A stretch of DNA of 64,000 nt from Phallusia mammillata (lineage: Eukaryota; Chordata; Ascidiacea; Phlebobranchia; Ascidiidae): contig QLIY01000219.1 of the NCBI GenBank assembly GCA_003260075.1, forward strand, positions 126,250-190,249, written 5' to 3'. The notes under the pieces are model-generated. The model was not told where the DNA came from. It did not search any database and was given only the letters and a program-made list of their open reading frames with translations. The position numbers and the translations under genes are program-made. Below are positions 1 to 12,222 of this stretch, one piece after another. Each line of letters starts with the position of its first letter. The stretch's first letter is position 1.

Positions 1-249
1 GTTTAAATAGGTACACAAAGCAGTATATTTTTCTCGATCAGACTATAATATTTCTAAAACGAGCAAGGTTAGCAATTTCTGAGGAATGTCCAAAACCAGA
101 GTTTGTCCCAAACCAGGTCCAATTAGTTGGGTATGATAAATTGAAGTTCTTGATCTGACTTCAATTGAGTATAACAGAAAGCTGCTCACACCACCTGAAA
201 AGTTCCGGGCACCACTAGTGGTCTGCAGACCACAGGTTGAGAACCACTG
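1..249. repeat. hAT-like MITE end (relic)
   Basis: The stretch ends with AGGTTGAGAACCACTG, the reverse complement of the CAGTGGTTCTCAACCT-type tip seen on hAT-type MITEs elsewhere in this window. The opposite tip was not found, so the element is either cut by the window edge or decayed. It lies in the intron upstream of the G3BP exon. Confidence 0.4.
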
Positions 250-393
250 CTCTAATGGATAAATAAGAAGCAATTACACTTTAAGTTACTAACAACAGCA
301 AACTAGAAGCTGGTTGGGTAAAAAAAAGTGTGTAACATTACAAAATATTGGCAGTTGAACATTAGTAGGTTTTAAACTTGCTATTTTTTACAG

Positions 394-636
394 CCGACGC
401 ATTACAAAGACAAGCACCGTATCAACATAGAGGAAAAGAAGCAGCGTAGCGCAAGGGACAACAATAGACGGATTGGTGGCGACCAGAGACGTGGCCCAGG
501 CATGATGGGCGATGGTCGTGGTGCCAGACGCGGCGGCGGTGGCGGCCCAATGGGAATAAGACGTGATCGGCAAGGTTCCAGAGAAGCTCGGGATGGCCAA
601 CCTCGGCCAAGTCATAACACAGGCCAGCGTCGGTGA
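394..636 (+). CDS. G3BP: G3BP-type stress granule RNA-binding protein, last coding exon (partial)
   Basis: This is the last exon of a Ras-GAP SH3-binding protein homologue; earlier exons lie left of the window. It follows a pyrimidine-rich acceptor (TTTTTTACAG at 384-393) and runs 81 codons to TGA at 634-636. The peptide starts PTHYKDKHRINIEEKKQRSA, matching the end of the RRM (family form RLNVEEKK), followed by a basic, Gly-rich RG/RGG-type tail with GARRGGGGG and several Arg-Asp pairs. The family nucleates stress granules in the cytoplasm through an NTF2-like dimer domain, an RRM and an RGG tail; only the last part can be seen here. Other RRM-RGG proteins could look similar, but the INIEEKK segment favours G3BP. 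Confidence 0.72.
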   Translation, partial: PTHYKDKHRINIEEKKQRSARDNNRRIGGDQRRGPGMMGDGRGARRGGGGGPMGIRRDRQGSREARDGQPRPSHNTGQRR

Positions 637-864
637 CCAAGTCGAAATCCAAAGTGAAAAAAAAGAATTCGTTTCTGATGCTACTGTTGATGTTATTCTT
701 TCTCCTTAACCTGGCAGCTTTTGACGACTGTTGTTTTTTCTCACATTCTGGGCGCCCCCGGATTTTCTAGGCCAATCTTTTCCTTAATCTCGGCGTACGC
801 TGCTTCGATAGCTTCGCAACATGGCTGTGAGTTCGCGCATGCGCAGTGCGTGGCAGTGACGTCC

Positions 865-867
<3 letters not shown>

Positions 868-904
<37 letters not shown>
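868..904. repeat. Poly-C run, 37 bases
   Basis: An uninterrupted C run downstream of the G3BP stop codon. Similar long G/C homopolymers recur at 10030, 18907 and 51870; two of those disturb genes, so the stated lengths may not be reliable. Confidence 0.9.
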
Positions 905-905
<1 letters not shown>

Positions 906-3164
906 TGGATTTTAAGTTTTATTTATTGCCCCGGCGCTTTTTACGAAGATCCGCCGGGGTCGCCAAGCCTTCACTTTTCACAGGTGTTTGAACTGAAGTA
1001 TCGCGCCAGTTACACCGAATTTTTCCTGTTATTGGTCCGACCTGACCCCCCATTTACCCCTTTTTACTCCCTACACCCTAATTACTACGCTAAACCGGCA
1101 AAAAAATGGATTTCATATTGATCATTTGCAGGGACGCATGCATTACATTAAAACATCAGCACGTGTTAGTCATTAGCAAGTGTGACCGCTACAAGTATTG
1201 AAACCGCGAGCAAAATTATTTTTTTCTGTACAACCGTTTATATTTTATACACGTCTGGCAGTTATGAATTTCAAAGACAATTACTCCAGCTAAGTCACAA
1301 AAAGGTAAAATTTGCCCATTTTCCATCTCGAATGTTCAATCAAGTTCGACCCCCTTCGTAGTTCATCTTATACACATATACATTTTCTCGTATTTGGTGC
1401 AAACTGTGTTACAATTACCCAAGTGCTTCGAGATTTTCAAATACGACCCTTTGCAGGCAGTAGACTTTGAACAGCTAAACCCTATTTCGGACTACCTGTA
1501 GCACTGTAGCGTATTTATTACGACTTCGGCCCAAATCATTATAACACGGAAAAATGTGTATTAAACGCATTGAAGCAACGGTGTAAACAATAAACATGCG
1601 AATTTTTAAATATCTTTGCGCCAAATTCGCCTACCTAATTAAACCCGATAAAGTGTTTAAAGCATTCACATAATTTCCAGCAATCCATATCTATAAAATG
1701 TAACTTTGCGAAAATCATTTCTGCCTACCAAATTCTGATGCTAAAATATTCTTTTCCCCAAAGCTGCTATTCTACACAAACCATTGGCTTGTAAATTTTG
1801 TACTTTAGCTCCATCTAGTGTTCAAAGCTCATTTTCTGAATTGGGCTTTTGTACAGCAGCTGGTCGTGCCGCGCAAATTCCCTGTGAAAATTTCTTCGCC
1901 TGCGTAAACCCACCGGTGATACGCGCTCCTGAATGCACAGTTTTTGTTGTCGTTCGTGTGTAAAACGCAAAAACGTCGGAATTACATTTCTTTGGTAATA
2001 ATCTGATGCCTTTCTATACACAGTCATATAGAATTTAACCTCTTTTACAAATGTTTAAGGACGATACTTGAATGAAAAGATAGCAGTCAGTTGAAACAAA
2101 AGTTGCAAGAGATATCCCGGGACAAAAATCGATTGCTTTTTTAAGTTGCACACTTTAACCAGAGGTGCGACACCCACCGGGTTTCTGTGAATCTGAGGGT
2201 TCCACGAGGTTTCTTGTAAGATTTCGAACAGGATTGATAAATAGTTCTGTTGTTGCAAACAATACAACAGTGTTGGAACTCTCATTATAGCTCTCCAGTT
2301 GGTAAAAATCTGGCAATCTGTAAAATGCCGAGACGGCCGAGTGGGTTCTACACCTATCTCGGTAGCTTGTTTCCCTAAGTAACGAACTTGAGCGGCTTTG
2401 CCCCAACCCAGTGGAACCTGATGAGTTGAAATAAATTGAACTCACCAGCCGCCTGAATCGAAAACTGATTTCAATTTTAAAAAATGTTTTAATTTAAAAA
2501 AAGATTTAACAAAAAACGATTCAATTATAACAGGCAGCTTGACGGCAGACTCGTGAACATAATGCATTAACGCTTTGCCGACCCAATAAAAATGAAACAA
2601 ACAAACAAACAAATGTTACAAATTTAACAAAAATTGAATAAAATTCCAGAATTGGGTTGTTTTTGTCCCGGAATCCCGGGATAGGTCAACGTGGCAAATT
2701 TGAGAAACCCTAGTTCTGAACTTAATCAGCACTGAGTTTTGGAAGTTGAGAGATATATATAGGCCACATATGCTTTGGCTCCACTAAATGTATGCTGTAC
2801 TTTTTCCAAAACAAGATCGTTTTGGTCCTCTATGTCAGGGGTNTCATCAGGTACAATGAGTCAGTAATTCACAACTGCCCTCTAGACCAGGGGTCCGCAA
2901 ATAGTGGGTCGCGAGACCTTCCGGTCTGGGTCGCGAAACATTTTAAATTTCCATGAATATACGCATTGTATCTATAGTATTAATGAAATGTCAGCTTTTT
3001 TTAACCTCCTAATTATTATTGCATTGTTACATATGACTACGTACAGTCTATGTAACAATACAATAAGTTAAGCGCACCTGTGCAAGCAGTCTTGCGTTTT
3101 CTGCACTATCTTATTAAAAGCAAATTCGCAAAATATAAAACAGACAGCATTTTTTACTGGTTCG

Positions 3165-3325
3165 GTTCCGGTTCGGGTCCAACGCCAAACAAAATATGGG
3201 GTTCAACTCCGGTTCGGGTTTTTAGAAAATCGTAATTAGCGGTTCGGGTTCGGTTCGGGTTTAATGAAATTAACCGCTCAAACCGGTTCGCGGGTTCGGG
3301 TTCAGTTCCGGTTCGACTCCCTGGT
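3165..3325. repeat. GGTTCGGGTT-type simple-sequence block
   Basis: Degenerate copies of GGTTCGGG/GGTTCCGG occur at both ends of this block, with a less repetitive centre. A related but more decayed style of sequence is seen near 35260-35510 and 44420-44640. No target duplication was found. Confidence 0.6.
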
Positions 3326-4847
3326 TGTGACATTTAATAACAAAAGTTACACCTCTCAATCTTGTGACTGCTAGTCATATACCTAGAGTATATTTGTGCC
3401 CAAGGATTCAAGAGACTTAATATGGCTCTCGACCCAAGAACGGTTTTCCAAAGTGGTAACTAATTCATTCGGTCCTTTTTTGTTTGCAACGCTTTGACTT
3501 GTTCTGTTTACTGTGAATTATTACGAATACGAAAACAAAATAAAATTATATGATTGATTGATTGGTAAACGTTTAATCTGATTCGTGCTATTGACATGTA
3601 TTTGATTCCACCCAACGAGCGAACATTACTTTCAATTGTTCTGTCTGTGTACACAGTAATAGTCTGGATCTCGTGGCGTGGGTCAATTTAGATCAGTAGT
3701 TCTCTGGGAGAAGGTAGAGCAGTGAAAACGAAATAAAACTAATGAGTCATTTTTGTCATCCAGCTACTGGTAAAAGTAATATAATCTGTATTTACTGTAT
3801 TGGTACTTTATTTTGCTTCGTGATTTCAATGATGATGTCACAATGCATTTTGCGCAATTTAGCAATGCCTCATTTATCGGGGCTTGTCTGCGCCTTAAAA
3901 AAAATTGACTGGTAGCAATAGATTTGTGCTTGGCCGAACCGAGTCAGAACCCAAGTGCTCGGTACATCGGCGCTTGGTCGCATTAACTTAGCCGAGCGTT
4001 AGACTTGAAAACGCGAAACCCTACTACGAATTAATTACTTGCTTATTACACAATAATTTAACGGGCAAGTCACAAAGTGTGATTTGTCCACTACTCACGT
4101 ACGGAAATAGGGTCTCCAAGACAAATAGTGACTGTTTTCAAAAACGTCAAATAGTGGGAACATGCGCACCCGAATGTGTTTTCAATTAGTGATGTTGTTA
4201 TTTGAAAAACGTTGGTTTTACCTAGCTTGCTTCACATGTTACGCAGAAGGTACCTCTACAACTTTGATGCGGCCCTGGGATCTGAAAAGGGGGCATTAAA
4301 ATCAGTAAAACACGTCATGTGAATGAAAGCGGTGCGTGACCGTCACTATACAATATACACTGAGCGTGATCGACCATGTGTACTGTCTGCAGTCAGTGGT
4401 ATCATGTTGTATTAACTAGCCTTTTTTACTTAAAGCGAATTATCACATAGATATTGTAAATAATTTAAAATTATTTTTAAATTTTTGTTATTTTGCGGGA
4501 CATTTATATATTACGTAGACCTAAAAGAGGCGGTACCAGAAAATAGGTTGAGCAACACTGGTTTAAATGCATGAGCGTCTCTAATCACAAGGTATGCTAC
4601 AGCACAAAAAAATGCGAGTTTCAACGAAAGTATTCATACGGAATGGTAGATTTTTTTTTTTTTAATTTTTTTTTTTTGATTGGTTTAATCTTGTCAGGCG
4701 AAAAACTATTAAAGTTATAGCTAAAAGTTATGATAAAAACAACACTAGTAGACAAATTCCTTGATTATTTTCTGTGCTTGCAGATTAATAGGAAAAGTAT
4801 TTACTTGGGCAGTTTTGGCTTCTACAATAAATCTTTGTGTTTCCTAA

Positions 4848-7800
4848 ATGGGAAAACTGCTTCGAAAGCGGACATGGCTGTACACGTTCCTAATAATAGG
4901 CCTTTGGATGGTATTTTTACCATATTTTCTGACATACCATATAGTAAAGCATTCAACACTTCCGAAAGACTATGAAAATGAGTGTTTGACCCGTAACATA
5001 AAGGATTTAGTGCAAGTCAGTCACAAGCAAGGGTTTGTCGATGTGGCACCGTTGGAAGATATTGTAATAGAATGCCTTGGTGTGGCTACGAAGCGTGACA
5101 AAGTCAAAGGAACGCCTTCTGAAAATGTTAAAAAAATGGAAAAGATAGATGTAAAGAAGAAACAAGAAATGTGTCCCAGCATTTCGCCGCTTCTAAAAGG
5201 TCCAATTTCAATCCTGATAAACCGTAAGTTTAAAGTAAGCTTGCAAGATGTAAATGACCAGACAGTAGGACATCTGCTATGTACTGTAAGAACTATACAG
5301 TTAAAGCTATAAGAATGTTTCCAAACGAGATTTTTTTATCTTTTGTCACAAACTTTGACTTTTTGATTTTATAAAGACACTTTAACTTCGCCAAGCCACG
5401 ACAGAGTTTGTATTGTTTTAATTTGTATTAGACATTGATGTATAAACTTGAAGAGTAGTTTTTGACAAGTGAAATGCACTTTAATAAATACCGGAGTGGG
5501 TCTAAAACAATCTCTCACACTTTCTCAAGGCGGCTGTGTGTTCAGAGAACCCGAATTTCACATGATCGTCACAATGGGCAAAGCCTTAACTAAATATTTG
5601 CTATACCATCGTGCGTTTCAACACCAAGAATTTTTCTCGCAATTTTTGTCGTTCGGTATTTGTGATGACTAACACCCAAAAATGAATTGATTGTTTCACA
5701 AGTTTCACAACCCAACACAAGTTCTGATATTGTTTCATTCCATCTGCCCCTCTGTCGCATTTGAAGATGATATTACCCACCTCGTTGTTTTAACAAGCTA
5801 TTCGCACAAAAATATTGAAAAAACTTATGCATTCGTTTGTTAGCGACCTTATCAAGAGTATGATGCTATTATAACGTGCGTTTGCAACCTTGTCAAAACC
5901 AAATCAGCGGTTCTTAAGCTGGGGTCCGCTGTCCCTTCGGAGTCCGCCACGCTTTTTCGGAGGGACCGCGGAAGTTTGTATTTCTACAATATTATGTAAT
6001 ATAAGATTTAGCTTGGACCGCGAGTGCTTACAAAGGGATCGTTATGACAAAAATTAAAAAGTTTGAGAACCCCTGAAATTTAAACCAATTTAGAACTTTT
6101 TTTACTACTTAGGTACAAAAAACCTTTATTTAACAGCTTGTCTATTTTGTGACAGCCGATTTGGATTACATTGTGAGGGTGACCAATACAAGTAAACAAC
6201 CGCTGCAGAACTGGCCACCAACGTTGGAAGAAGTAGCGGTCCATTACAAAGACTTAGAACTCGGTGGTTCTTATGCTGGTCCACGTGACTGCGTATGTAG
6301 GACTTCTGTTGCCGTTATCGTTCCAATCCGAGATCGAGAAATGCATTTGAGGTATAAGTCGAATTAAATTCTCGTTCTGCTGTAAAAAAATCACTTAATC
6401 GTTGAAGTGTACACCCAGACCCGTTTAACATGTTGAATCAATATTAACTTAATTTTATTCAGGATATACGAATAAACGGTTTCTGTGCTTAGTTTGGGTT
6501 TTGTCTTGTACTAAATTGATATACCTTTAGGCTCCCGTCGATAATTCATTATGGATAGTTTAGTGAATTTAATTGAAATCCGCCTACTTTTGAATGTCTA
6601 CATATATTTTAAATGACGCATGTTAACAACAGCTCAATTTTACTTCTAACCGGGTCAAAGTTTTAGTTTCGTTTTAGATTGATTCGTGTGCTATAATGGG
6701 TCAAATGTCATGTTACGTTAAGATAGAGTTGACAGTAGTAGGATTGAGTATATAATATATATGGCAAGTAATTTTTCTTATCTGCTTCAGTCAGGGCGGC
6801 ATATGGTGTAAAAAATACTTTGGTGACATACAGGTATTTTCTCCACTACATTCATCAGCTTCTGCAAAGGCAACAGCTCTGTTACGTTGTAATCGTCGCT
6901 GAACAGGATGACAATGAGACCTTCAACAAAGGCCAGTGCAATTTTTTGAATTTGCCAGTCCCTATAAGTATTTATAGTGAAATGAGTAAACCCACAAAGT
7001 AAGACCGCAAGATTTGCTTGTGGAATAAAGCCTTGTCGTATAATTGCAGGTCAACTTATGAACTCGGCTTTCGTTTACGCAAACCGGTTGATGAATTTTG
7101 ATTGCTTTATTTTTCACGATGTCGACATTATTGCTCAAGACGATCGAATCCCTTATACTTGCAGCAGTAAGTTCAGTTACTTGCATTGCTGTTCGTATAC
7201 CGTGTAAATTCATAGTTTTAAACCAATAACTTTAGTGCAGTAAACTTAGATAATAATATATGTATTCATACTTGTAATTATAACTGCACAACTGCCTGAT
7301 TTAGGCGGTGTGATTATTACTGTACGAGTCCCTAGAACTCAGGCGTTCTATGAATTAAGTGACTCCTCGAAGCGGCCGAGCGGGTTGTTGCTGTCCGATG
7401 GTACAGGAGCAAGGGTAAAAAATATTTTGTCCTTTGAGGCCGAGTTTAGGCTTGATTCATTTTTATAGCATCGATTTTAAAAACCGCACAGACAACAGTA
7501 AACGTAAATCAACGACTGTTTATGGCTTCTTTCTTGTTTCGGCGAACAAGAATGCTAAACTTGTGCTATACCAATCGGTAGAATCTATACCAAAGCCATC
7601 AGATATGCAGAAGCTGCTTATGCCGCCCTGCGTACCTTACCTACTAGATCTGACCATACCTTAAATGTTTCATCCAAATTCTTCATAGAGCAGTAGTACT
7701 TTTTATATTATTTGTAGGTGAACATGTATATCATCTCGCCCCTTACATCGACAAATTTAATTACGAGTTAGATGAGCATTTGACTGTCGGCGGGGCTTTG

Positions 7801-9101
7801 GCTTTTACCAAGGAACAGTTCACGGCGGTCAATGGCTACTCCAATGAGTTTGTGGTAAGTGCTTTCAACCAACGTTCTAAAATCGCACCGGAATACAACA
7901 ATTATAAAGTTGAGGGTTAATGTACCACACTCGATATTAGTCCCATTACCTCCAGTCAAACTTATATATCGTTCAAAAAAAGATTTGGCCCATAACTCAC
8001 ATTGACATTAGACATGCACATAAATTGTCATCAAATAAAAAGTACCTAATGTATATAAAGTATACATTTTTCTTATTTGCGAACTATCTGTTTAAAACCA
8101 CCTTTCTATGCGTTTTACTTATCACACGCCGTGTTTATAATTTCGTGGCGCAATAAACTTCTTGTCGTTTACAAACTTAATTTTATTAACTTAATTATCT
8201 ACCAGGGATGGGGTGGTGAGGACGATGACATGGCAGTTAGAATTGAAAACATGAAATTCAACATTTCGCGTTTGAACGCAACTTACGCCAGGTATGATTT
8301 ATTGACCTAACCCTACCGGTATTATAAATCACGATTTAGGTCTTCAGAATGTTTTTGCAAAGCAATTTTTGATTTATGTCGTACGCCTACACTTGGCTCG
8401 AACCTGAAAGTATAAGCCAAAAACCCGATTTAAAAAAAATAAAATAATGTCCGTTTTGGACCAGCAGATTTGATTTACAGTGGAAAAGTACGTCTATGGT
8501 GGCCTATGAGTGCCACCTAAAAACATGACATTAAAATAAAAAAATAAACTTAAAATTAATTTGCAAACTTAAATAAAAATTGATTTGTGAATTCAAAATG
8601 ATTCGAAAACAAAAAGTAAATTGAAATGTTATGTGGTCTGCAACCAGTTGGTATCAACCCGGTTTCATTTAAACAAAAGCCCGAGTCTATAAACCATGCA
8701 GACAATATAAACTCAACGTTAAAATGCATCCCTGTTGGAATGTGTTAACCTGCAGTATTCACAGGTTTAAAATGATTAAACACAAACCTGACAAGGGAAA
8801 CCCGATCAACCCCCATCGAATGGACCGTGGAGGTGTGTCACGTGATCGTATAAAAGAAGACGGCCTGAGCTCTTTGAACACATTGTCTGTTGACGTCATC
8901 AAGTACATGACGCACACACGGTTGAAGTTAAAGACCTTTAGGCCAAAATATGTCGAAGAAGTTCTTAACCGTCCTCAATCGATTTTCTTCGGAAACAACA
9001 AATTTGTTTTCAAGTCATTTGATCTCACGGGTCTTGGTGCCAGGATTGCAGAAAGACGTAAGATGGAAAAGGACGCCAAACGACGGAAGAAAATGTTTTA
9101 G
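4848..9101 (+). CDS. Beta-1,4-galactosyltransferase-like enzyme (GT7 family), 7 exons
   Basis: The predicted product (about 448 aa) is a Golgi type II membrane enzyme that would transfer galactose (or GalNAc) from UDP-sugar to terminal GlcNAc/Glc. Exons: 4848-5223, 6156-6351, 6834-6931, 7050-7166, 7718-7854, 8206-8291, 8765-9101; phases agree across all junctions. Residues 8-30 form the membrane anchor after a basic start (MGKLLRKR). CPSISPLLKGPI, GGSYAGPRDC, VAVIVPIRDRE, HYIHQLLQRQQL, FNKG, the DVD metal-binding motif in FHDVDIIAQDD, and GWGGEDDD all follow the family order. IKHKPDKGNPINPHRMDR and DGLSSL match the conserved C-terminal part. About 50 basic, extra C-terminal residues follow. 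Exon 3 has no GT donor at the place the alignment needs (a GC donor fits; see findings). Vertebrate B4GALT1-6 are the closest relatives I can name; which one is unclear. Confidence 0.9.
5905..6075. mobile_element. hAT-type MITE in galactosyltransferase intron 1
   Basis: Terminal inverted repeats CAGCGGTTCTTAAGCT and (reverse complement of the right end) CAGGGGTTCTCAAACTTT bound 171 bases. The inside contains GGTCCGC and GGACCGCG segments typical of this group here. The flanks AACCAAAT and AAATTTAA are not a clear target duplication. Confidence 0.65.
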
Positions 9102-9907
9102 CAGTTGAACATGCTCTTGTTAGTTTCGTTTTCCATTTTATTTTCTCTATCATTTTACCTAAACATAAACTCTGTATTAAACCCAAAGACCGAAGGATAA
9201 CTTATGATTGTCAGATACACGTTTTGAAGTGAATTACTTTACATCAACAGTACCCGCTGTGCATAACGCTTACGATATCTAAGCTATAAAGCATTTTTGA
9301 AAGTCTCTTAAATAGATTCGTTATTTCAATACACTCTCAAAACTTTCGGTTTATCGCGTATATGAATTTGAATATATACCAACGACAACGTTAAATATAC
9401 TAATAGTTCTTTTCGTCCCTGTTTACAAAACTTTTCGAAATTGCGAGGCGTGTGGGTGATTTCTGTTATTTCCACTTTTGAGTATTTCCGCGCTGGTAAA
9501 TTGTAATTTAATTCAACTTTGTAATGATGTATGTTCACCCTATGTAAAATGAGCATGCAAATTTGTTGATTACAAAAATTCTTGCCAATTGCTTAAATTA
9601 GCCATATTTATGTTTTACTCTCATTTAATAGCTGGTAACTTTTTTCACATATTTTGACTTTTCCATTTGGGATTTTCGGGACAGGCCTTCATGTACGTGT
9701 AAACAATTTTAGTGCTATTTAGTGAAAACATGTGATGCCATTAGCCAGTTGCTGGACCTGACCTAATGTCGAACAGCCCTAAAACGCCTTGTTCAAGACC
9801 ATTTGTCTATTATTGTCTACGTCTACGGTATTGTATTTGTTGTCTTGGTCTTTTCCTAAAACGTATGGACCTGCTGATCAAACTTTCGGGCCTAAACGGT
9901 AGGCCTA

Positions 9908-10257
9908 CCATACGTCCTCTTTTTGGAGGACAGGTCCTCCTTTTTAACAAAAACCAAGTTGTCCTCCGCGAACAAGAAAAAGTGCCCAAATGTCTCCCTT
10001 TTTAAGGAATTTCTGATTTATCAAATACGCCCCCCCCCCCAGCCAAATATAGATCTTCAGCTTATTTTTTAAAGAATACAGGTTTTCTTTTTTAAAAATA
10101 CAAGCTTACTTAATGTTGTGATGCGATAAATGTTAAACTTTATCCAAACACTTGTATATTGTTTAATTTGTGAAGCTTTTATTTTTGGGGGGGTCCTAAA
10201 TTATTTTTTTATGTTCTTTTCAACAATGTGTCCTCCTTTTGGGGGATGGAAATATGG
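9908..10257. mobile_element. Non-autonomous DNA transposon with TAGGCCTA target duplication
   Basis: The element begins CCATACGTCCTCTTTTTGGA and ends GGGGGATGGAAATATGG. Perfect 8-bp duplications TAGGCCTA flank it at 9900-9907 and 10258-10265. Inside are repeated GTCCTCC(TTTTT) motifs at both ends in inverted sense. The 8-bp duplication fits hAT. No transposase reading frame is present. Confidence 0.75.
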
Positions 10258-10554
10258 TAGGCCTATACTAAACGGGCTTTCTAAAAATGATTCGGGTATG
10301 TACTTTCGGGTTCGGGCTCCAATTTAGGCCCATTTACGCTCGTACAACTCTGAAACGACTAGACCTCGCGGTAGGGATCAATTCAGACGAGCGTTTCCAT
10401 TCACAAGATATGGTACTGAAGAAACCTTAGACCAGGGGGTTTGCAACAGGCGCTACGCTTTTCGGAGGGCCTTTGTTATAATGTAATTATTTTTCATCGT
10501 ATCCCGCTGTTCTGGCGCCTTTTCGCTTGTTGCTCGCAATCTTCATTCATTGCT

Positions 10555-10594
10555 CTGATGAAGCCCTACCGATCTGTCTGGTGGGCGAAACGTC
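10555..10594 (+). other. CTGATGA-hairpin-GAAACGTC motif (hammerhead-core-like)
   Basis: CTGATGA is followed by a hairpin with stem GCCC(T)ACC / GGTGGGC and then GAAACGTC. The layout CUGAUGA, stem, GAAA resembles the hammerhead ribozyme core, which is known in Penelope-like retroelements, but I could not form a proper stem III and cleavage site. Three further copies occur in the window (28848, 37275, 63363). Confidence 0.5.
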
Positions 10595-12222
10595 AGCCAA
10601 AAATACAAGTTATGGACAAATACAACTAAGCTTATAGTATTTTTGCTTAACATTACACCATCAGTTGAACGACATATTTGTTAAATATGCAACCTGGTGG
10701 ACGAAAACGCCTGTTCAGCAGATATTGGACATGCCATTGATACACCAGTTATTGATGACAGGAAGCGATTGGATTGAAGCGATTATGCTAACCAGCATTT
10801 AGTTGATATTGTGAGTTTAGTAGACACAACAGGTGCTAACAGAGAGGTCTATACAGTCTAAAAACGATCCTAGATACGCCACTGATTGTGATAGCGGATA
10901 TTCAATTGTTGAACAATGAATGATTGCTCATTGTTGCATACAATGCGAATGAGACACGAAGCAGCAGCGATGCTAACAACAATGTGTTCCGAAATGGGAT
11001 ATGTAACGTATGACGACTGTATATTTCAGATAGGCAGTTTGTCTTTTGTTCTTAGGTTTGAATTGAGCGATTGTTGGTGTTGAATGCATTAGTGACGTCT
11101 CAATAAATTTAGTTTCGCCACGTTGCATTTTTGTAAAACTCGACGCCTATTGCAATACATAGTCGTGCGTATTGAGCAACAGTTAGAAACAAAAAAGTTA
11201 ATTTGATTTCAAAAACGCAGATAACGCTGTTGAAGTAAATATTCTTTGGGTATAAAGTTGTACTAGTTCTGTGTTGTTTTACTATTGTATTGGTTTGTTC
11301 TAACTCATAAAACAGTGAACAAAACTGTATTAAAATACAACATTTTATTCGCTGCACAAACCTATTGTATTGTTAGCTCCGACAATTTAGTATGTAGCTA
11401 AATTTGCACCTGAAAGGATTACATAGGATTTTCTAATACTATATTTCCACGAAGTCGTTGCAAAACTGAATTAGGAAAACAGCGATAGATTTGCATCGTG
11501 AATATTCATTGAAATTCTAAAAAAGATAATAAAAGTGCAAAAGAAAACAAAAAGCCCTAGTATAAAGTTTGACTGGAATATGTTATAAATCTAATACTGT
11601 ACGATACGAAGCAGGCTAACAAATACAGGATTTTGATTTTCTTTTTAAAAACCCGTTTGAACTCAAACCACTGGACTGTGAATGTCTTAGCAAGCCCAAA
11701 ACTGTTTGAAAAGTTTCAGAAAATGATAAGATCTTGAGTCTTGTGTAATGTAACCCACAAACCCTTGAGGCGCTGCTGCATTTTATTGTAACGCCATACT
11801 ATCGCATAAGCCATATTATTTAGACATGACATTTTACTGTCTTGCATTCTTTGTACCTGTTTCAAAGTGTTTTCCTTCCGCGATTAGTTCATAATTTCAT
11901 GCAAAAAATTAAAGTGAATTTTGATTATCTTCTTGCGGTGTTGGTTTAAATAATTTATTCTTTAATTTAAAAAAGAAATAAACTTATAATTTGTTCATAT
12001 GCTTGAAAACAAGTTTGGAAAACTTGGTTTGCAGATGCAGATGCAAAGCGAAATCAATTTGTTTGTTTTTTTGAACGAACGTTAACTGATTTTAGCCTAA
12101 CGTTTCCAACCTTGTCATTTGATATGAATGGTAAAAATCGTTACAATGATAACAGAATAGACTGATTCCCAAAATCTATTTGCTAGGGTTTATATATGTT
12201 TGCAAATTTTTGTTTAGGACTT

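Larger units (their letters stand above)
637..4847. other. Gene-free stretch between the G3BP exon and the galactosyltransferase gene
   Basis: No coding exon with a family match was seen on either strand. The stretch holds the 37-base C run, fragments with hAT-type tips (CAGGGGTCCGCAAATAGTGG at 2888; AGCAACACTG ending at 4560), a tRNA-box-A-like fragment near 2328 (GACGGCCGAGTGGGTT), a GGTTCGGG-rich block, one ambiguous base at 2843, and T runs near 4650-4677. A good acceptor (GTGCTTGCAG ending about 4782) lies 66 bases before the next start codon. Confidence 0.6.
9102..11004. other. Gene-free stretch between galactosyltransferase and the sulfotransferase duplication
   Basis: No coding exon was recognised. 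It contains a possible ATTAAA poly(A) signal for the galactosyltransferase (9176-9181), one well-bounded transposon with an 11-base C run inside it (10030-10040), an unpaired hAT-like tip (CAGGGGGTTTGC at 10433), and a CTGATGA hairpin. Confidence 0.6.

Noticed and set aside
846-1121. 91-aa frame through the poly-C run
   Set aside because: Poly-Pro from the homopolymer; lies in the G3BP 3' flank.
2328-2450. tRNA-like fragment (GACGGCCGAGTGGGTT); a similar one near 7368
   Set aside because: Only a box-A-like part is present; no cloverleaf could be closed.
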